Shown: positions 12,502 to 21,143 of the stretch, one piece after another
Position numbering within the stretch: the first letter of the stretch is position 1
How the letters are laid out: every line of letters starts with the position of its first letter
Source: CAZVCJ01 sp964625745
Lineage (GTDB): Bacteria > Chloroflexota > Anaerolineae > VGOG01
Assembly: GCA_964625745.1 (NCBI GenBank)
Contig: CAZVCJ010000037.1
Location: 1 to 29,989, forward strand
Reading direction: 5' to 3'
DNA: 29,989 nucleotides
Made by a program: the position numbers and the translations under genes
The notes under the pieces: model-generated
The model's input: the letters and a program-made list of their open reading frames with translations, nothing else
The model's database searches: none
Told to the model about the DNA's origin: nothing

Positions 12502-14187
12502 ATGAAAAACAATCAATGTCTCATTGCTCTTGCCCTGGGGCTGGGATTAGCCCTGGGCCTGCTCTGGCTGCTGGGAGGCCGGAACTCCGTAGCTCTTGCT
12601 GACCCTGGCATCCTGTACGTCGCCCCCGGCGGTGACTGCGGCGGGGCGACGCCTTGCTACGCCACGGTCCAGGCCGCGGTGGACGCGGCCAGCCCTGGAG
12701 ATGAAATCCGGGTGGCCGCTGGCACCTACACCGGCGTCAACGCTCGCGCCGGGGTCACCCAGACGGTGTACATCAGCAAGACGGTGACCATCCAGGGCGG
12801 CTACACCACGACCAACTGGACCAGTCCCGACCCGGCGGCCAATCCCACGACGCTGGACGCACAGGGGCTAGGACGGGTGCTGGTCATCAGCGGCACCATC
12901 GCCCCCAGCATTGAGGGGCTGCGACTCACCGGCGGCGATGCCACTGGACTGGGTGGGGATCGCTGGGGGCACGATGCTGGTGGGGGGGTGTATGTCTACG
13001 AGGCCGTGGCTGCCATCAGCGACTGCGTGGTCTACAGCAACACGGCCAGCACAGCCTCGCTAGGCTACGGTGGCGGGCTGTACCTCTGCTATAGCGACGA
13101 CGCCACGCTGAGCGGCAACACGGTGCAGGGCAACACGGCCAGCACAGCCTCAGGTGGCTACGGTGGCGGGCTGTACCTCTACTATAGCGACGACGCCACG
13201 CTGAGCGGCAACACGGTGCAGGGCAACACGGCCAGCACAGCCTCAAGTGGAGATGGTGGCGGGCTGTACTTCTACTATAGCTACTACACCACGCTGAACG
13301 GTAACATGGTACAGGGCAACACGGCCAGCACAGCCTCGTATGGCTACGGCGGCGGGCTGTACCTCTACTATGGCTACGATGCCACACTGAGCGGCAACAC
13401 GGTACAGGGCAACACGGCCACTACAGCTTCGACTGGCTATGGCTTCGGCGGCGGGCTGTACCTCGAGGGTAGCGACGCCACCACGCTGAGCGGCAACACG
13501 GTGCAGGGCAACACCGCCAACACAGCCTCCGGGGGCTCCGGCGGCGGGCTGTACCTCGGGAATAGCGACGCCACGCTGAGCGGCAACATGGTCGTCAGCA
13601 ACGCGGCCAGCACAGCCTCTTGGGGCTACGGCGGCGGGCTGTACCTCTATTGTAGCGACGCCGCATTGATCAACGACGTTGTCGCCGATAATCAGGCCAA
13701 CACCCAGGGCAGTGGGCTGTACTTCAAGGGCTCGGACACAGATTCCACTTCGGGCCGCCTGATCCATACCACCATCGCCCATAACCGCAGCAGCGGGCAG
13801 GGAGTGTACGTAGACGCTTACACCACCCTGGCCTTTACCAACACCATCATCGCCGGCCACCACAGCGTGGGCATCGCCGTCACCACCGGCAGCACGGCCA
13901 CGCTGGAGGCCACTCTGTGGTACAACAATGGATCGGACACCGGGGGTGGGGGCACTATCGTGACCGGCGCGGTCAACGTCTACGACGACCCGGCTTTCGT
14001 CAACCCTTCTGCCTGGGACTACCATCTCACCGGCGGCTCGGCGGCGATTGACGCCGGGGTGGACGCTGGAATGACGACGGACATAGACGGTGACACCCGT
14101 CCCCAGGGCGCAGGCTACGATATCGGCGCTGACGAGCTCAGGCAGTGGTACATCTACCTTCCCCTCGTTCTCAGTGTGGAGACATGA
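12502..14187 (+). CDS. Secreted right-handed beta-helix repeat protein
   Basis: The 561-residue protein has a signal peptide (LIALALGLGLALGLLWLLGG...ALA). The start of a parallel beta-helix follows (ILYVAPGGDCGG, YATVQAAVDAASPGDEIRVA, AGTY), as in polymorphic outer-membrane/pectate-lyase-like folds. Residues ~180-396 are seven 31-residue units (NTASTAS..YGGGLYLYYS, DDATLSGNTVQG). The C-terminus has the AIDAG...DIDGDTRPQGAGYDIGADE segment common in choice-of-anchor beta-helix proteins and ends in WYIYLPLVLSVET, a tail type I associate with exported Chloroflexota proteins. AAAGGAGGG precedes ATG 12502 by eight bases. The radical SAM gene starts inside its last codon (ATGA), so the two are translationally coupled. 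The function is probably surface adhesion or glycan binding; no catalytic residues are evident. Confidence 0.85.
   Translation: MKNNQCLIALALGLGLALGLLWLLGGRNSVALADPGILYVAPGGDCGGATPCYATVQAAVDAASPGDEIRVAAGTYTGVNARAGVTQTVYISKTVTIQGGYTTTNWTSPDPAANPTTLDAQGLGRVLVISGTIAPSIEGLRLTGGDATGLGGDRWGHDAGGGVYVYEAVAAISDCVVYSNTASTASLGYGGGLYLCYSDDATLSGNTVQGNTASTASGGYGGGLYLYYSDDATLSGNTVQGNTASTASSGDGGGLYFYYSYYTTLNGNMVQGNTASTASYGYGGGLYLYYGYDATLSGNTVQGNTATTASTGYGFGGGLYLEGSDATTLSGNTVQGNTANTASGGSGGGLYLGNSDATLSGNMVVSNAASTASWGYGGGLYLYCSDAALINDVVADNQANTQGSGLYFKGSDTDSTSGRLIHTTIAHNRSSGQGVYVDAYTTLAFTNTIIAGHHSVGIAVTTGSTATLEATLWYNNGSDTGGGGTIVTGAVNVYDDPAFVNPSAWDYHLTGGSAAIDAGVDAGMTTDIDGDTRPQGAGYDIGADELRQWYIYLPLVLSVET
13039..13689 (+). 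repeat. Seven 93-bp in-frame tandem units in the beta-helix gene
   Basis: The 651 bases divide exactly into seven units of 93 bases on average, each encoding one to two coils of the helix. Units 1-4 are close to identical at DNA level (AACACGGCCAGCACAGCCTC recurs), whereas units 5-7 have diverged, with two-residue insertions and deletions that compensate. This indicates recent expansion by recombination or slippage, and copy number may vary between strains. Confidence 0.85.
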
Positions 14188-15572
14188 ACGATAGACTGCA
14201 ACAATTCGCCAGCAGTTTCATAGAAAGCACCCGCGACTACATCTTCGTCCGGCCGGAGGACAATCTGCTCATCCTGCGGCCCAACCGGGTGCACAACCTG
14301 AATGCCACCGCCACGGTGATGCTCAAGGCCCTCTACGACCGTCAGCCGCTGGACGTGGAGACTATCGTAGCGGAACTGGCGGAGCGCTACGGTACACCTC
14401 CGGAGCGGATCGAGGAGGACATGGAGAAGCTGCTCCAGAGTCTCTCGCTGCTGCTCCAGGATAGGGCGGGCTGCGCTCCGGCGGTGAAAACCACGCCCTT
14501 CGGCAGCCACGAGCGGAAATACCCCGTCCTGTCCGAGATCGCCGCCACCTACCGCTGCCAGAACCGCTGCTTCTTCTGCTACGCCAGCTCCCCCGATCGA
14601 GGCCGTGAGGTGCCGGAGATGACCACCGACCAGGTCAAGCTGGTGCTGGATAAGATCGTGACCCAGGCCAGGGTGCCCACCGTCTCCTTCACGGGCGGCG
14701 AGCCTACCCTCCGCAAAGACCTGCCGGAGCTGGTAGCCCACGCCAAGAGTCTGGGAATGAGGGTCAATCTCATCAGCAACGGCATCAAGTGTGGCGACGC
14801 AAGTTACGTGGCCACGTTGGCCGAGGCGGGGCTGGACTCGGCTCAGATCAGCCTGGAGGCGGGAGAGGCTGCCGTCCACGATGAGGTGGTGGCCCACCCA
14901 GGAGCCTTCGAGCGCACGATGCAGGGGGTGCGCAACCTGCGCGCGGCCGACATTCACACTCACACCAACACCACCATCAACCAAAAGAACCGGCAGGTCC
15001 TGCCAGACCTCATTGATCTTCTGGCCGAGATGGGCATGGAGTACCTCTCCATGAACATGGTCATTCGCACCGGCGGGGCCGTGGGCGTGCCCGACATCAA
15101 TTATCAGGCCATCGGCGACCTGGCGCTGTCCCTCAAGGCCAGGGCCGAGGAGCGGGGGATGCGCTTCGTCTGGTACTCGCCTGTGCCCTACTGTCTCTTC
15201 AACCCTGTCCAGCATGGCCTGAGCTCTCCGTCCTGTTCAGCGGCCGACGGGCTGCTGTCCATCGCCCCCGATGGGGCAGTGCTGCCTTGCTCCAGCTTCG
15301 AGGAGGGCATTGGCAACCTGCTCACCGAGGACTTCGCTACCCTCTGGAATCGGCGGACGGCTCGCTACTGGCGGGATAAGGAGTTCCTGCCGCCGGGTTG
15401 TCAGGAATGCGAGCTGGCCCACATCTGCTGCGGAGCCTGCCCCCTCTACTGGGATGAGCAGGGCACCTTCGCCGAGATAGCCCCCTACATGACCAAGACT
15501 TCGGTCTGGGAGCGACTGACCTGGAGCTTGAAAAGGCGTTATTTGGGAAGGGTCAAGGGGGTAGGGATGTAA
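14184..15572 (+). CDS. Radical SAM/SPASM enzyme with N-terminal PqqD-like RiPP recognition domain
   Basis: The 462-residue product starts with a PqqD-like domain (DYIFVRPEDNLLILRP, NATATVMLKAL, VAELAERYG), which binds leader peptides in RiPP pathways. The radical SAM core has C-x3-C-x2-C at Cys125, Cys129 and Cys132 (YRCQNRCFFCY), the SAM-binding FTGGEPTLR and an NLISNG strand. The C-terminal SPASM region supplies ligands for auxiliary Fe-S clusters: Cys351 (SCSAADGLLSIAPDGAVLPC) and CQECELAHICCGACPLY from Cys406. Such enzymes make thioether or C-C/C-N crosslinks, or related changes, in peptides. ATG 14184 overlaps the beta-helix stop; an upstream in-frame ATG at 14145 is rejected. No classical precursor peptide adjoins it. 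The CHSAC tail protein, 2.4 kb upstream, is the most Cys-rich candidate substrate nearby; this link is inference. Confidence 0.92.
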   Translation: MNDRLQQFASSFIESTRDYIFVRPEDNLLILRPNRVHNLNATATVMLKALYDRQPLDVETIVAELAERYGTPPERIEEDMEKLLQSLSLLLQDRAGCAPAVKTTPFGSHERKYPVLSEIAATYRCQNRCFFCYASSPDRGREVPEMTTDQVKLVLDKIVTQARVPTVSFTGGEPTLRKDLPELVAHAKSLGMRVNLISNGIKCGDASYVATLAEAGLDSAQISLEAGEAAVHDEVVAHPGAFERTMQGVRNLRAADIHTHTNTTINQKNRQVLPDLIDLLAEMGMEYLSMNMVIRTGGAVGVPDINYQAIGDLALSLKARAEERGMRFVWYSPVPYCLFNPVQHGLSSPSCSAADGLLSIAPDGAVLPCSSFEEGIGNLLTEDFATLWNRRTARYWRDKEFLPPGCQECELAHICCGACPLYWDEQGTFAEIAPYMTKTSVWERLTWSLKRRYLGRVKGVGM

Positions 15573-15581
15573 CTTCGTGAA

Positions 15582-15637
15582 GCGTGAAACGTGAAAAACG
15601 CTCACGTTTCACGCATCACGTTTCACGCATCACGTCA
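15582..15637 (+). repeat. CGTTTCACG dispersed repeat with 12-bp inverted arms
   Basis: GCGTGAAACGTG (15582-15593) is the inverse of CACGTTTCACGC (15603-15614), and further CACGTTTCACGC units follow. The block fills the 80-base gap between the radical SAM gene and the coiled-coil gene and belongs to the same family as 6553-6635. It could form an RNA hairpin just before the next ribosome binding site. Confidence 0.7.
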
Positions 15638-15652
15638 ACGAGGAGGTTTTAC

Positions 15653-16834
15653 ATGCCCCGAACCGTCTCTTTGGATCAACTAAACGATTTCCTATCGGAT
15701 AACAGGCGCAAGATAGACGCGGTGGGGCGCGAGGTGGAGGAGATCCAGGTGGGCTTCAACAGTGCCTACGTGGAGTTCAAGGCCAACCACGACGCCCAAC
15801 TGGCAAGCCTGACCGAGACACTATTCGAGAAGCTGGATAGCATCGGCCCAGAGCTGCGAGACCGCATAGACGAGCGGGCCGTCGAGGAGCGTCGCCTTCT
15901 GGCTGAACGCAGGACGGAGCTGCGGGAGAAGCTGATTCCCCAGACCCAGGCGGAGGCCGACGCTGTATTGGTCCAGGCTCAAGAACAGACCAAGGCCCTG
16001 CGCCAGCTCAACCCGCGGCTAGATAAGCGCGAGGAGTCATACAAGGCCCAGCGGGCTGCACTGGAGACGAAGCTGGCCCAACTCAACTCGGAGATTTCCC
16101 AACGCTCCCGAGGTCTGGGCTTTATCACCCACTTCATCTCCGTCGCCAGGCTGGACCGCCAGCGCCACCACATCCTCGGCCAACTGGAGACCCTGGCCCA
16201 CAACCTGAAGGAGGTGCGCGAGGAGTGGCAGACCAGTCAGCAGGAATTTCAGGTTGGACAGGAAGCCTTGCAGAGTCAGTGGCGCGAGCTCAGCCTCAGG
16301 GTTGCTGAGCTGAAGAGGGAGCTGCCCTACCTGGACGATGAGACGCAACGAGAGGACCTGGCAATGAAGCGGGCAGGCCGCCATATTCTGGACAACCTGA
16401 AGGATCCCGTACCTTGTCCTGCTGATCTGAGGCCCGGGTTGAAAGCCATGATCGAGCTCAACGTCAAGACCGACGCCTACCAGGAGGGATTAGGGACAGT
16501 GGGAGGGCTCATCGCCCTCCTGGATAGCGTGGGGAAAGGGATGGGCAGCTTCCAGGATAGCGTAGGGGGGCTCATCGGGGAGCAGCGCATGCATAGCGAA
16601 TTCCTGCCGGGGCTCAAGCTGAGACTGCCTGATTCAGCAATCGCCTTTCACAACCAATGGGATGGCTTGAGAGCTAAGATGCGTGACGATGCCCGACTGT
16701 GCGCCCACCCCACGGAGTTTCTGGAAGCAGCGCAGCCGGTCATCCAGCACGACCTGAGCAATGAGGCCGTCACCAGCATGTTCGACTGCCTCGGCCAGGC
16801 CCTGACCGAGGCAACCGAGAAATGGAGAGGATGA
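15653..16834 (+). CDS. Coiled-coil hypothetical protein
   Basis: The 393-residue product starts at ATG 15653, after GAGGAGG at 15640-15646; the frame continues upstream through the repeat, but that stretch has no site. There is no signal peptide or membrane segment. Residues ~10-240 are largely helical with heptad-like patterns (LASLTETLFEKLDSI, ERRLLAERRTELREKL, LETKLAQLNSEIS, VGQEALQSQWREL), predicting a long coiled coil. The rest is mixed (DPVPCPADLRPGLKAMIELN, then GTVGGLIALLDSVGKGMGSF). It resembles cytoplasmic scaffolding proteins in architecture only, and I do not recognise a family. The next gene begins two bases after its stop codon starts to end (TGAGATG), so they are an operon and may act together with the upstream enzyme genes. 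Confidence 0.75.
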   Translation: MPRTVSLDQLNDFLSDNRRKIDAVGREVEEIQVGFNSAYVEFKANHDAQLASLTETLFEKLDSIGPELRDRIDERAVEERRLLAERRTELREKLIPQTQAEADAVLVQAQEQTKALRQLNPRLDKREESYKAQRAALETKLAQLNSEISQRSRGLGFITHFISVARLDRQRHHILGQLETLAHNLKEVREEWQTSQQEFQVGQEALQSQWRELSLRVAELKRELPYLDDETQREDLAMKRAGRHILDNLKDPVPCPADLRPGLKAMIELNVKTDAYQEGLGTVGGLIALLDSVGKGMGSFQDSVGGLIGEQRMHSEFLPGLKLRLPDSAIAFHNQWDGLRAKMRDDARLCAHPTEFLEAAQPVIQHDLSNEAVTSMFDCLGQALTEATEKWRG

Positions 16835-16835
16835 G

Positions 16836-17327
16836 ATGAAACGAGCGATTTTAATGGCCGCTTTTGGGATTTCAGGAGTTCTTTTGGCCCTGGGGTTGAT
16901 TTTCCTGTGTGCGGCCACCGGAGTAAGACGGCTGTCTCTGTCGGTGATCCTGCTCGTCATTGGCGGTGGCGTGACCGCCTGGGCTACCCTCACCTGGCGG
17001 CGGGGTCAGCAGTTAGAGCCAGAGCGTCTGGCCGACAGCATAATTGATCTGGCACGGGCTGGCGGTGGCGCCGAGATCAGCCTGGCCCAGATCGTAGCCG
17101 AGCTCAACGTACCCACCGAGGCCGCCCAGCGGGCCCTCGGCGTGCTGGAGCGAAGGGGCGAGTCTCGGAGGGAGCGCAGGGCCGACAAAGATCTCTACGT
17201 TTTTCCCGGCCTGGTGGAGGTAAAGGTTGTGCGACGCTGCGCCTACTGCGGCAGCGAATTCAGCGTTAAGACTCCCCTGCACAAGTGTCCCAACTGCGGC
17301 GGCGAGTTGGAATTGCTGAGAGAGTAG
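16836..17327 (+). CDS. Membrane protein with winged-helix-like and zinc-ribbon domains
   Basis: The 163-residue product has two N-terminal membrane segments (LMAAFGISGVLLALGLIFLC and LSLSVILLVIGGGVTAWATL). A soluble stretch follows with helix-turn-helix/winged-helix character (ISLAQIVAELNVPTEAAQRA, LGVLERRGE). The C-terminal zinc ribbon has CAYC and CPNC pairs 18 residues apart (RRCAYCGSEF...HKCPNCGGEL). The wHTH may mediate protein-protein contacts because it is tethered to the membrane. It starts one base after the coiled-coil gene's stop with GGAGAGGATGAG upstream, so it is co-translated with it. No catalytic residues are seen. Confidence 0.75.
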   Translation: MKRAILMAAFGISGVLLALGLIFLCAATGVRRLSLSVILLVIGGGVTAWATLTWRRGQQLEPERLADSIIDLARAGGGAEISLAQIVAELNVPTEAAQRALGVLERRGESRRERRADKDLYVFPGLVEVKVVRRCAYCGSEFSVKTPLHKCPNCGGELELLRE

Positions 17328-17447
17328 CGCGGCTGATCGCTGAAGCTACCTGATGTATCGCTCAAGAGGCTTCCGCTACTCAGACTCAACCGAAATTGGA
17401 TCCCATATTTTAAGACTCAGGCCGTATCTAAAACGGCATTTCTACGT

Positions 17448-17453
17448 TATAAT
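17448..17453 (+). promoter_or_regulatory. Possible -10 element before the BTAD regulator
   Basis: A perfect TATAAT stands about 100 bases upstream of the regulator start. No acceptable -35 is present at 16-18 bases. A small inverted repeat GCCGT/ACGGC (17421-17425 / 17433-17437) covers the expected -35 position, which would fit activator- or repressor-dependent control. The signal is weak. Confidence 0.3.
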
Positions 17454-17555
17454 AAATGGGAAACCCTGGACTGTTGATCGGCTTGTAATGGCAAGGTATG
17501 AATCACGATCCTTGTTGCTCTGTTTTTCACCCCCATCGGCCCGAGGAGGGCAGCG

Positions 17556-20500
17556 ATGCCGGCTTTGAAAGTATGCCTCTTTGGCTCTCCCAATATTATC
17601 TACGATGAGGCTCCGCTCCTTATTACCTCCCAGAAAGCCCAGGCCCTATTCTACTACCTGATCTCCAATCGCCAGGCTCATTCCCGAGAGAAGCTGGCCA
17701 CGCTGTTCTGGGGAGAGACCAGCGAACGCCAGGCCAAAGGGAGCCTGCGCAACACCCTCTATGAGTTGCGCCGTGACCTGGCGCCAGGCAACGAGCCCGC
17801 CCAGCGATACATTTTGGCTGAAAGCAACACCCTCTGCTTTAACCCTGAGGCTGATTACTGGCTGGACACCGAGGAATTCGAATCGCTGCTAGATAAAAAA
17901 GGCGAGGGTGAACGGGTCAGGATGGACAATTGCGGCCAGGCGGCGGAGCTGTATCGAGGCGATTTCCTCGAGGGTTTCATCGTCAAAGATAGCTACGAAT
18001 TCGAGGACTGGTCCTTTTTTGAGCGAGAGAGGTTACAGAGAAGATACCTGGAGGCCCTCACAGAACTGAGCGATTACTGCAGCAGGCAGGGCGAATACGA
18101 GAGAGCCATCGCCTACGCTATTCAGATACTCAGCCGCGATAACCTTCAGGAAAACATACACCGCCAATTGATGCGCCTCTACTACGCGGCTGGCAATCGC
18201 AGCGCAGCCCTGCGCCAGTACGAAATATGCAGGGAGGTCACAGAGCGGGAATTAGGCGCTGCTCCATTGGCCGAGACTACCACCCTTTATGAGCAGATAC
18301 TCCGTCAGGAGTTAGTGGAACCCCAGGCCAGAGAAATGAAAGCGCCGAGTGTTGAAGTCCAGTGGCAACCTCGTCCATCGCCGCTTTTCCCCTGGCCGAA
18401 GCCGGAGTATTTGAGCTCCAACCTCGTTGGCAGAGACAAAGAATACGCCCAGTTGATCCGCTATCTGGAGACCGCCAGCCAGGGAAGAGGGCAACTGGTC
18501 ATCATTGATGGCGAGGTTGGCATTGGCAAGACGCGGTTGGTACAGGAGTTGCTCGATCAGACAGAATCCGATTTTCACCTGTTGATAGGCCGGTGCTACG
18601 AGTCCGAAATGACGCTGCCATATCAGCCCTTGGTCGAGGCTCTGCGAGGCTATCTGCCAACACTGGATCTAAGCAGGCTTCAGGTATCCCGCCTTTGGCT
18701 CAAAGAAGTGAGCAAGCTGGTCCCCGAGTTGAGCGAGGCTCTGCCAGATCTCCCCAACAGTATTCCCCTAAACACCGACACGGAACGCAGCCGCCTGTTC
18801 GAGGGAGTTGTCCAGTTTTTTGTTGCTCTCTCTCGCCATCGCCCCCTGATCATCTTTATTGATGACCTCCATTGGGCCGATCAAGCGACGCTGGCCCTTC
18901 TTCAGTACCTGGCTCGCCACGTCATCAGGGAGAAAATGCTGCTCATAGGCGCTTATCGCACTGAAGACCTGAGCGAGCCGCTGATGAATACCATGCGAAG
19001 CCTCAAGCAAGATGGCCTTCTTGCCAGGATCACCCTGCGCCGCCTCACTCTTGAAGATGTGACTACTCTGATCAGAGAGATGGCGGGCATGGAAAGCGGG
19101 GGCGAGAAATTCAGCCTCAGAATATATCAAGACACAGAGGGCAACCCCTTCTTCATCTCCGAGGTCATCCGCTCCCTCTTCGAGGAGGGCATCTTGTACC
19201 GCGACGAGCACGGCTGGAGCACGGATCTCAAGGATTTCGCCACCAGCTATGCCCAAATTCCGATTCCTCCCAGTGTGCGCGAGGTCATTCAAGCCCGCCT
19301 CAATCGTTTAGACGACGTAAGCTACCAGGTGCTGGAGACGGCCGCAGTGTTCCGCCAGCAGTTCTACTTTGTCACCGTCAAGAGGGCCTGTGACAAAGGC
19401 GAGGACGAGGCCCTGGATGCTTTCGACAAGTTGCTGCGGGCCCAGTTGATCAAAGAAGTCGAGGTAGGTATAAAGGGCAGCAGCTACGAGTTCAACCACG
19501 ACAAGATCAGGGAAGTGGCCTATCAGCAGATGAGCGGAGCCAGGCGGCAGCAAGTGCATCGGCGCGTGGGCGAGGCTCTGGAGATAGAATATCGTGATCG
19601 CCTCGATGAAGTGGTCAGCCAATTGGCCCATCACTTCACAGCGGGAGGGGACAGGGACAGAGCTCTGAGATACTCCATCGGGGCTGGTGACAAGGCCAGA
19701 GAACTCTACGCTAACGAGGAAGCTATCGCTTATTATCAGAGGGCGCTGGAACTCGCGGAGAGTGAGAAGGAATCGGCAACCATATACGAGGGATTGGGCG
19801 ACGTTTATGCCCTGGTGGGAAAACACCACAAAGCGATAGAGAGCTACAGATCTGTGCTGGACAGCGCGGCTGCTGGGCTGGAGAAAAGGCGGGTAGCCGA
19901 GATCCACCGCAAAATCGGCAGAGTACATGAGAGGAACGGGGGGCGTGATCTGGCCCTGGAGTGTTTTAGAGCCGGCAGGCGGATCCTCGAATCCGACGGT
20001 CCCTCGCTAGAGATGGTCAGGCTGGATAGCGGCATGGCGTTCCTGAGCATTCGCCAAGGGCAATATGAGGAGGCCATCGGACTCTGCCAGCAAAGCCTGG
20101 ATATGTTAGAGAAACTGCCTGAGAACGTGGACAGCCGGAAGGAAAGGGCAAGAATATATAATAATCTGGGGTCTATTTACCTTAACTGGAGCGATTATCC
20201 CCGCGCCACCGAGCATTTCGAGAAGAGCCTGGCCATAAGAATAGAGAACGGGGACACGCACGGCACTGCCATTCTTTACAATAACCTTGGGGTAGTCTAC
20301 GAACACCAGGGCAACTATGAAAGGGCCTTTGAATACCATCGCCAAAGTTGCGAACTGAAGGAAGAGATTGGGGACATTTATGGGCTGGCCATATCCCACA
20401 CCAATCTGGGACTGATTCTCTCCCGTAGGCAAGATTACCCTCAGGCTCTCGATCATCTGGAAGAAGCGGTGAGTATTTGTGGAGATATCGAGTGCGAATG

Positions 20501-20903
20501 GCTCTTGCCAGAAGCCTATAGGATCATAGCTGAGGTTCACCTGGGTCTCGGCGAGGTAACGGAAGCTCTGGAATATGGCCATGCTTCTCTTGAAATGGCC
20601 CACAAGACCGGCGACAAGGTCTTCGAAGGAGTGGCGCACCGAGTGTTGGGAAAAGCTATGGCCCTCGGACGCCAGCAGTGGGAAGAAGGGGAAAGGCATT
20701 TCTCAGAGAGCATAGATGTACTAAAAGCGCTGGGAAACGAACACGAACTCGGCAAGAGTTGCTATGAATTTGGACTGGCGTTGAGAGACAAGGGAGAGGT
20801 AGACCGGGCCCAGGAACTCCTCTCCCAAGCTATTGAAATCTTCGAGAGAACAGGAGCCACCGAGAGACTCGAAAGAGCCAAAACAGCGTACCGTCAGTTT
20901 TGA
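17556..20903 (+). CDS. Large BTAD-AAA-TPR transcriptional regulator (SARP/AfsR-like)
   Basis: The 1115-residue protein opens with a winged-helix OmpR-type DNA-binding region (~1-95; LATLFWGETSERQAKGSLRN, TLYELRRDL). A bacterial transcriptional activation domain follows (~100-250; AAELYRGDFLEGF, LMRLYYAAGNRSAALRQYEI). The AAA/STAND ATPase has Walker A GEVGIGKT near residue 320 and Walker B LIIFIDDLHWAD near residue 430. The C-terminal ~400 residues are TPR units (EEAIAYYQRALELAESE, ATIYEGLGDVYALVGKHHKA, NLGSIYLNWSDYPRATEHFE). Proteins of this class are multi-domain activators in which nucleotide binding and the TPR sensor control DNA binding. GAGGAGGG six bases before ATG 17556 sets the start. 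The downstream neighbours are a small protein, GIIEGD peptide genes and a large secreted protein; regulation of these is plausible but not shown. Confidence 0.9.
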   Translation: MPALKVCLFGSPNIIYDEAPLLITSQKAQALFYYLISNRQAHSREKLATLFWGETSERQAKGSLRNTLYELRRDLAPGNEPAQRYILAESNTLCFNPEADYWLDTEEFESLLDKKGEGERVRMDNCGQAAELYRGDFLEGFIVKDSYEFEDWSFFERERLQRRYLEALTELSDYCSRQGEYERAIAYAIQILSRDNLQENIHRQLMRLYYAAGNRSAALRQYEICREVTERELGAAPLAETTTLYEQILRQELVEPQAREMKAPSVEVQWQPRPSPLFPWPKPEYLSSNLVGRDKEYAQLIRYLETASQGRGQLVIIDGEVGIGKTRLVQELLDQTESDFHLLIGRCYESEMTLPYQPLVEALRGYLPTLDLSRLQVSRLWLKEVSKLVPELSEALPDLPNSIPLNTDTERSRLFEGVVQFFVALSRHRPLIIFIDDLHWADQATLALLQYLARHVIREKMLLIGAYRTEDLSEPLMNTMRSLKQDGLLARITLRRLTLEDVTTLIREMAGMESGGEKFSLRIYQDTEGNPFFISEVIRSLFEEGILYRDEHGWSTDLKDFATSYAQIPIPPSVREVIQARLNRLDDVSYQVLETAAVFRQQFYFVTVKRACDKGEDEALDAFDKLLRAQLIKEVEVGIKGSSYEFNHDKIREVAYQQMSGARRQQVHRRVGEALEIEYRDRLDEVVSQLAHHFTAGGDRDRALRYSIGAGDKARELYANEEAIAYYQRALELAESEKESATIYEGLGDVYALVGKHHKAIESYRSVLDSAAAGLEKRRVAEIHRKIGRVHERNGGRDLALECFRAGRRILESDGPSLEMVRLDSGMAFLSIRQGQYEEAIGLCQQSLDMLEKLPENVDSRKERARIYNNLGSIYLNWSDYPRATEHFEKSLAIRIENGDTHGTAILYNNLGVVYEHQGNYERAFEYHRQSCELKEEIGDIYGLAISHTNLGLILSRRQDYPQALDHLEEAVSICGDIECEWLLPEAYRIIAEVHLGLGEVTEALEYGHASLEMAHKTGDKVFEGVAHRVLGKAMALGRQQWEEGERHFSESIDVLKALGNEHELGKSCYEFGLALRDKGEVDRAQELLSQAIEIFERTGATERLERAKTAYRQF

Positions 20904-20976
20904 CGGTCTCCCCATTGAACCTGCCCCCTTAGCATTGATCATCCCCATAATCCTTGAAACCTGCCCTGAGCCCTCA

Positions 20977-21143
20977 CTACCGGACACTTCTTCATTCTGC
21001 CACGGATTTCACGAATCAACACGAAGGTGGAGATAGAAATTAGTGAAATTCGTGCAACTTGTCCTGAGCCTGTCGAAGGGTTCGTGGCGAAAAATCCAGA
21101 TAGCGGTTAAGCAAAACCGCCCTGCTGAAAAAGTGTCCGGTAG
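20977..21143. mobile_element. MITE-like 167-bp element with 17-bp terminal inverted repeats
   Basis: The left end CTACCGGACACTTCTTC (20977-20993) is the inverse of the right end GAAAAAGTGTCCGGTAG (21127-21143) with one mismatch. The interior carries GCCACGGATTTCACGAAT, ATTAGTGAAATTCGTG and CCTGAGCCTGTCGAAGG repeats and no ORF. Both flanks show CCTGAGCCCT, so the element seems to have landed in, or been bordered by, another repeat. The ends resemble transposon termini, but no transposase is present in the window. Confidence 0.6.

Noticed and set aside
13039..13689. Regular repeats suggestive of a CRISPR-like array
   Set aside because: The 93-bp units are contiguous, have no unique spacers, keep the reading frame and encode beta-helix coils. 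The same holds for the 27-bp array at 21741-21899.
14154..15215. Long open frame on the minus strand opposite the radical SAM gene
   Set aside because: It is a GC-rich shadow of a clearly conserved gene, with no ribosome binding site and no recognisable domains. Similar minus-strand frames opposite 8291-9142, 10841-11830, 13243-14025 and 23122-24120 were rejected for the same reason.
17353..17568. 72-codon open frame before the BTAD regulator
   Set aside because: It has no ribosome binding site, runs over the regulator's own ribosome binding site and start, and its composition is not protein-like. It is probably the regulator's leader.
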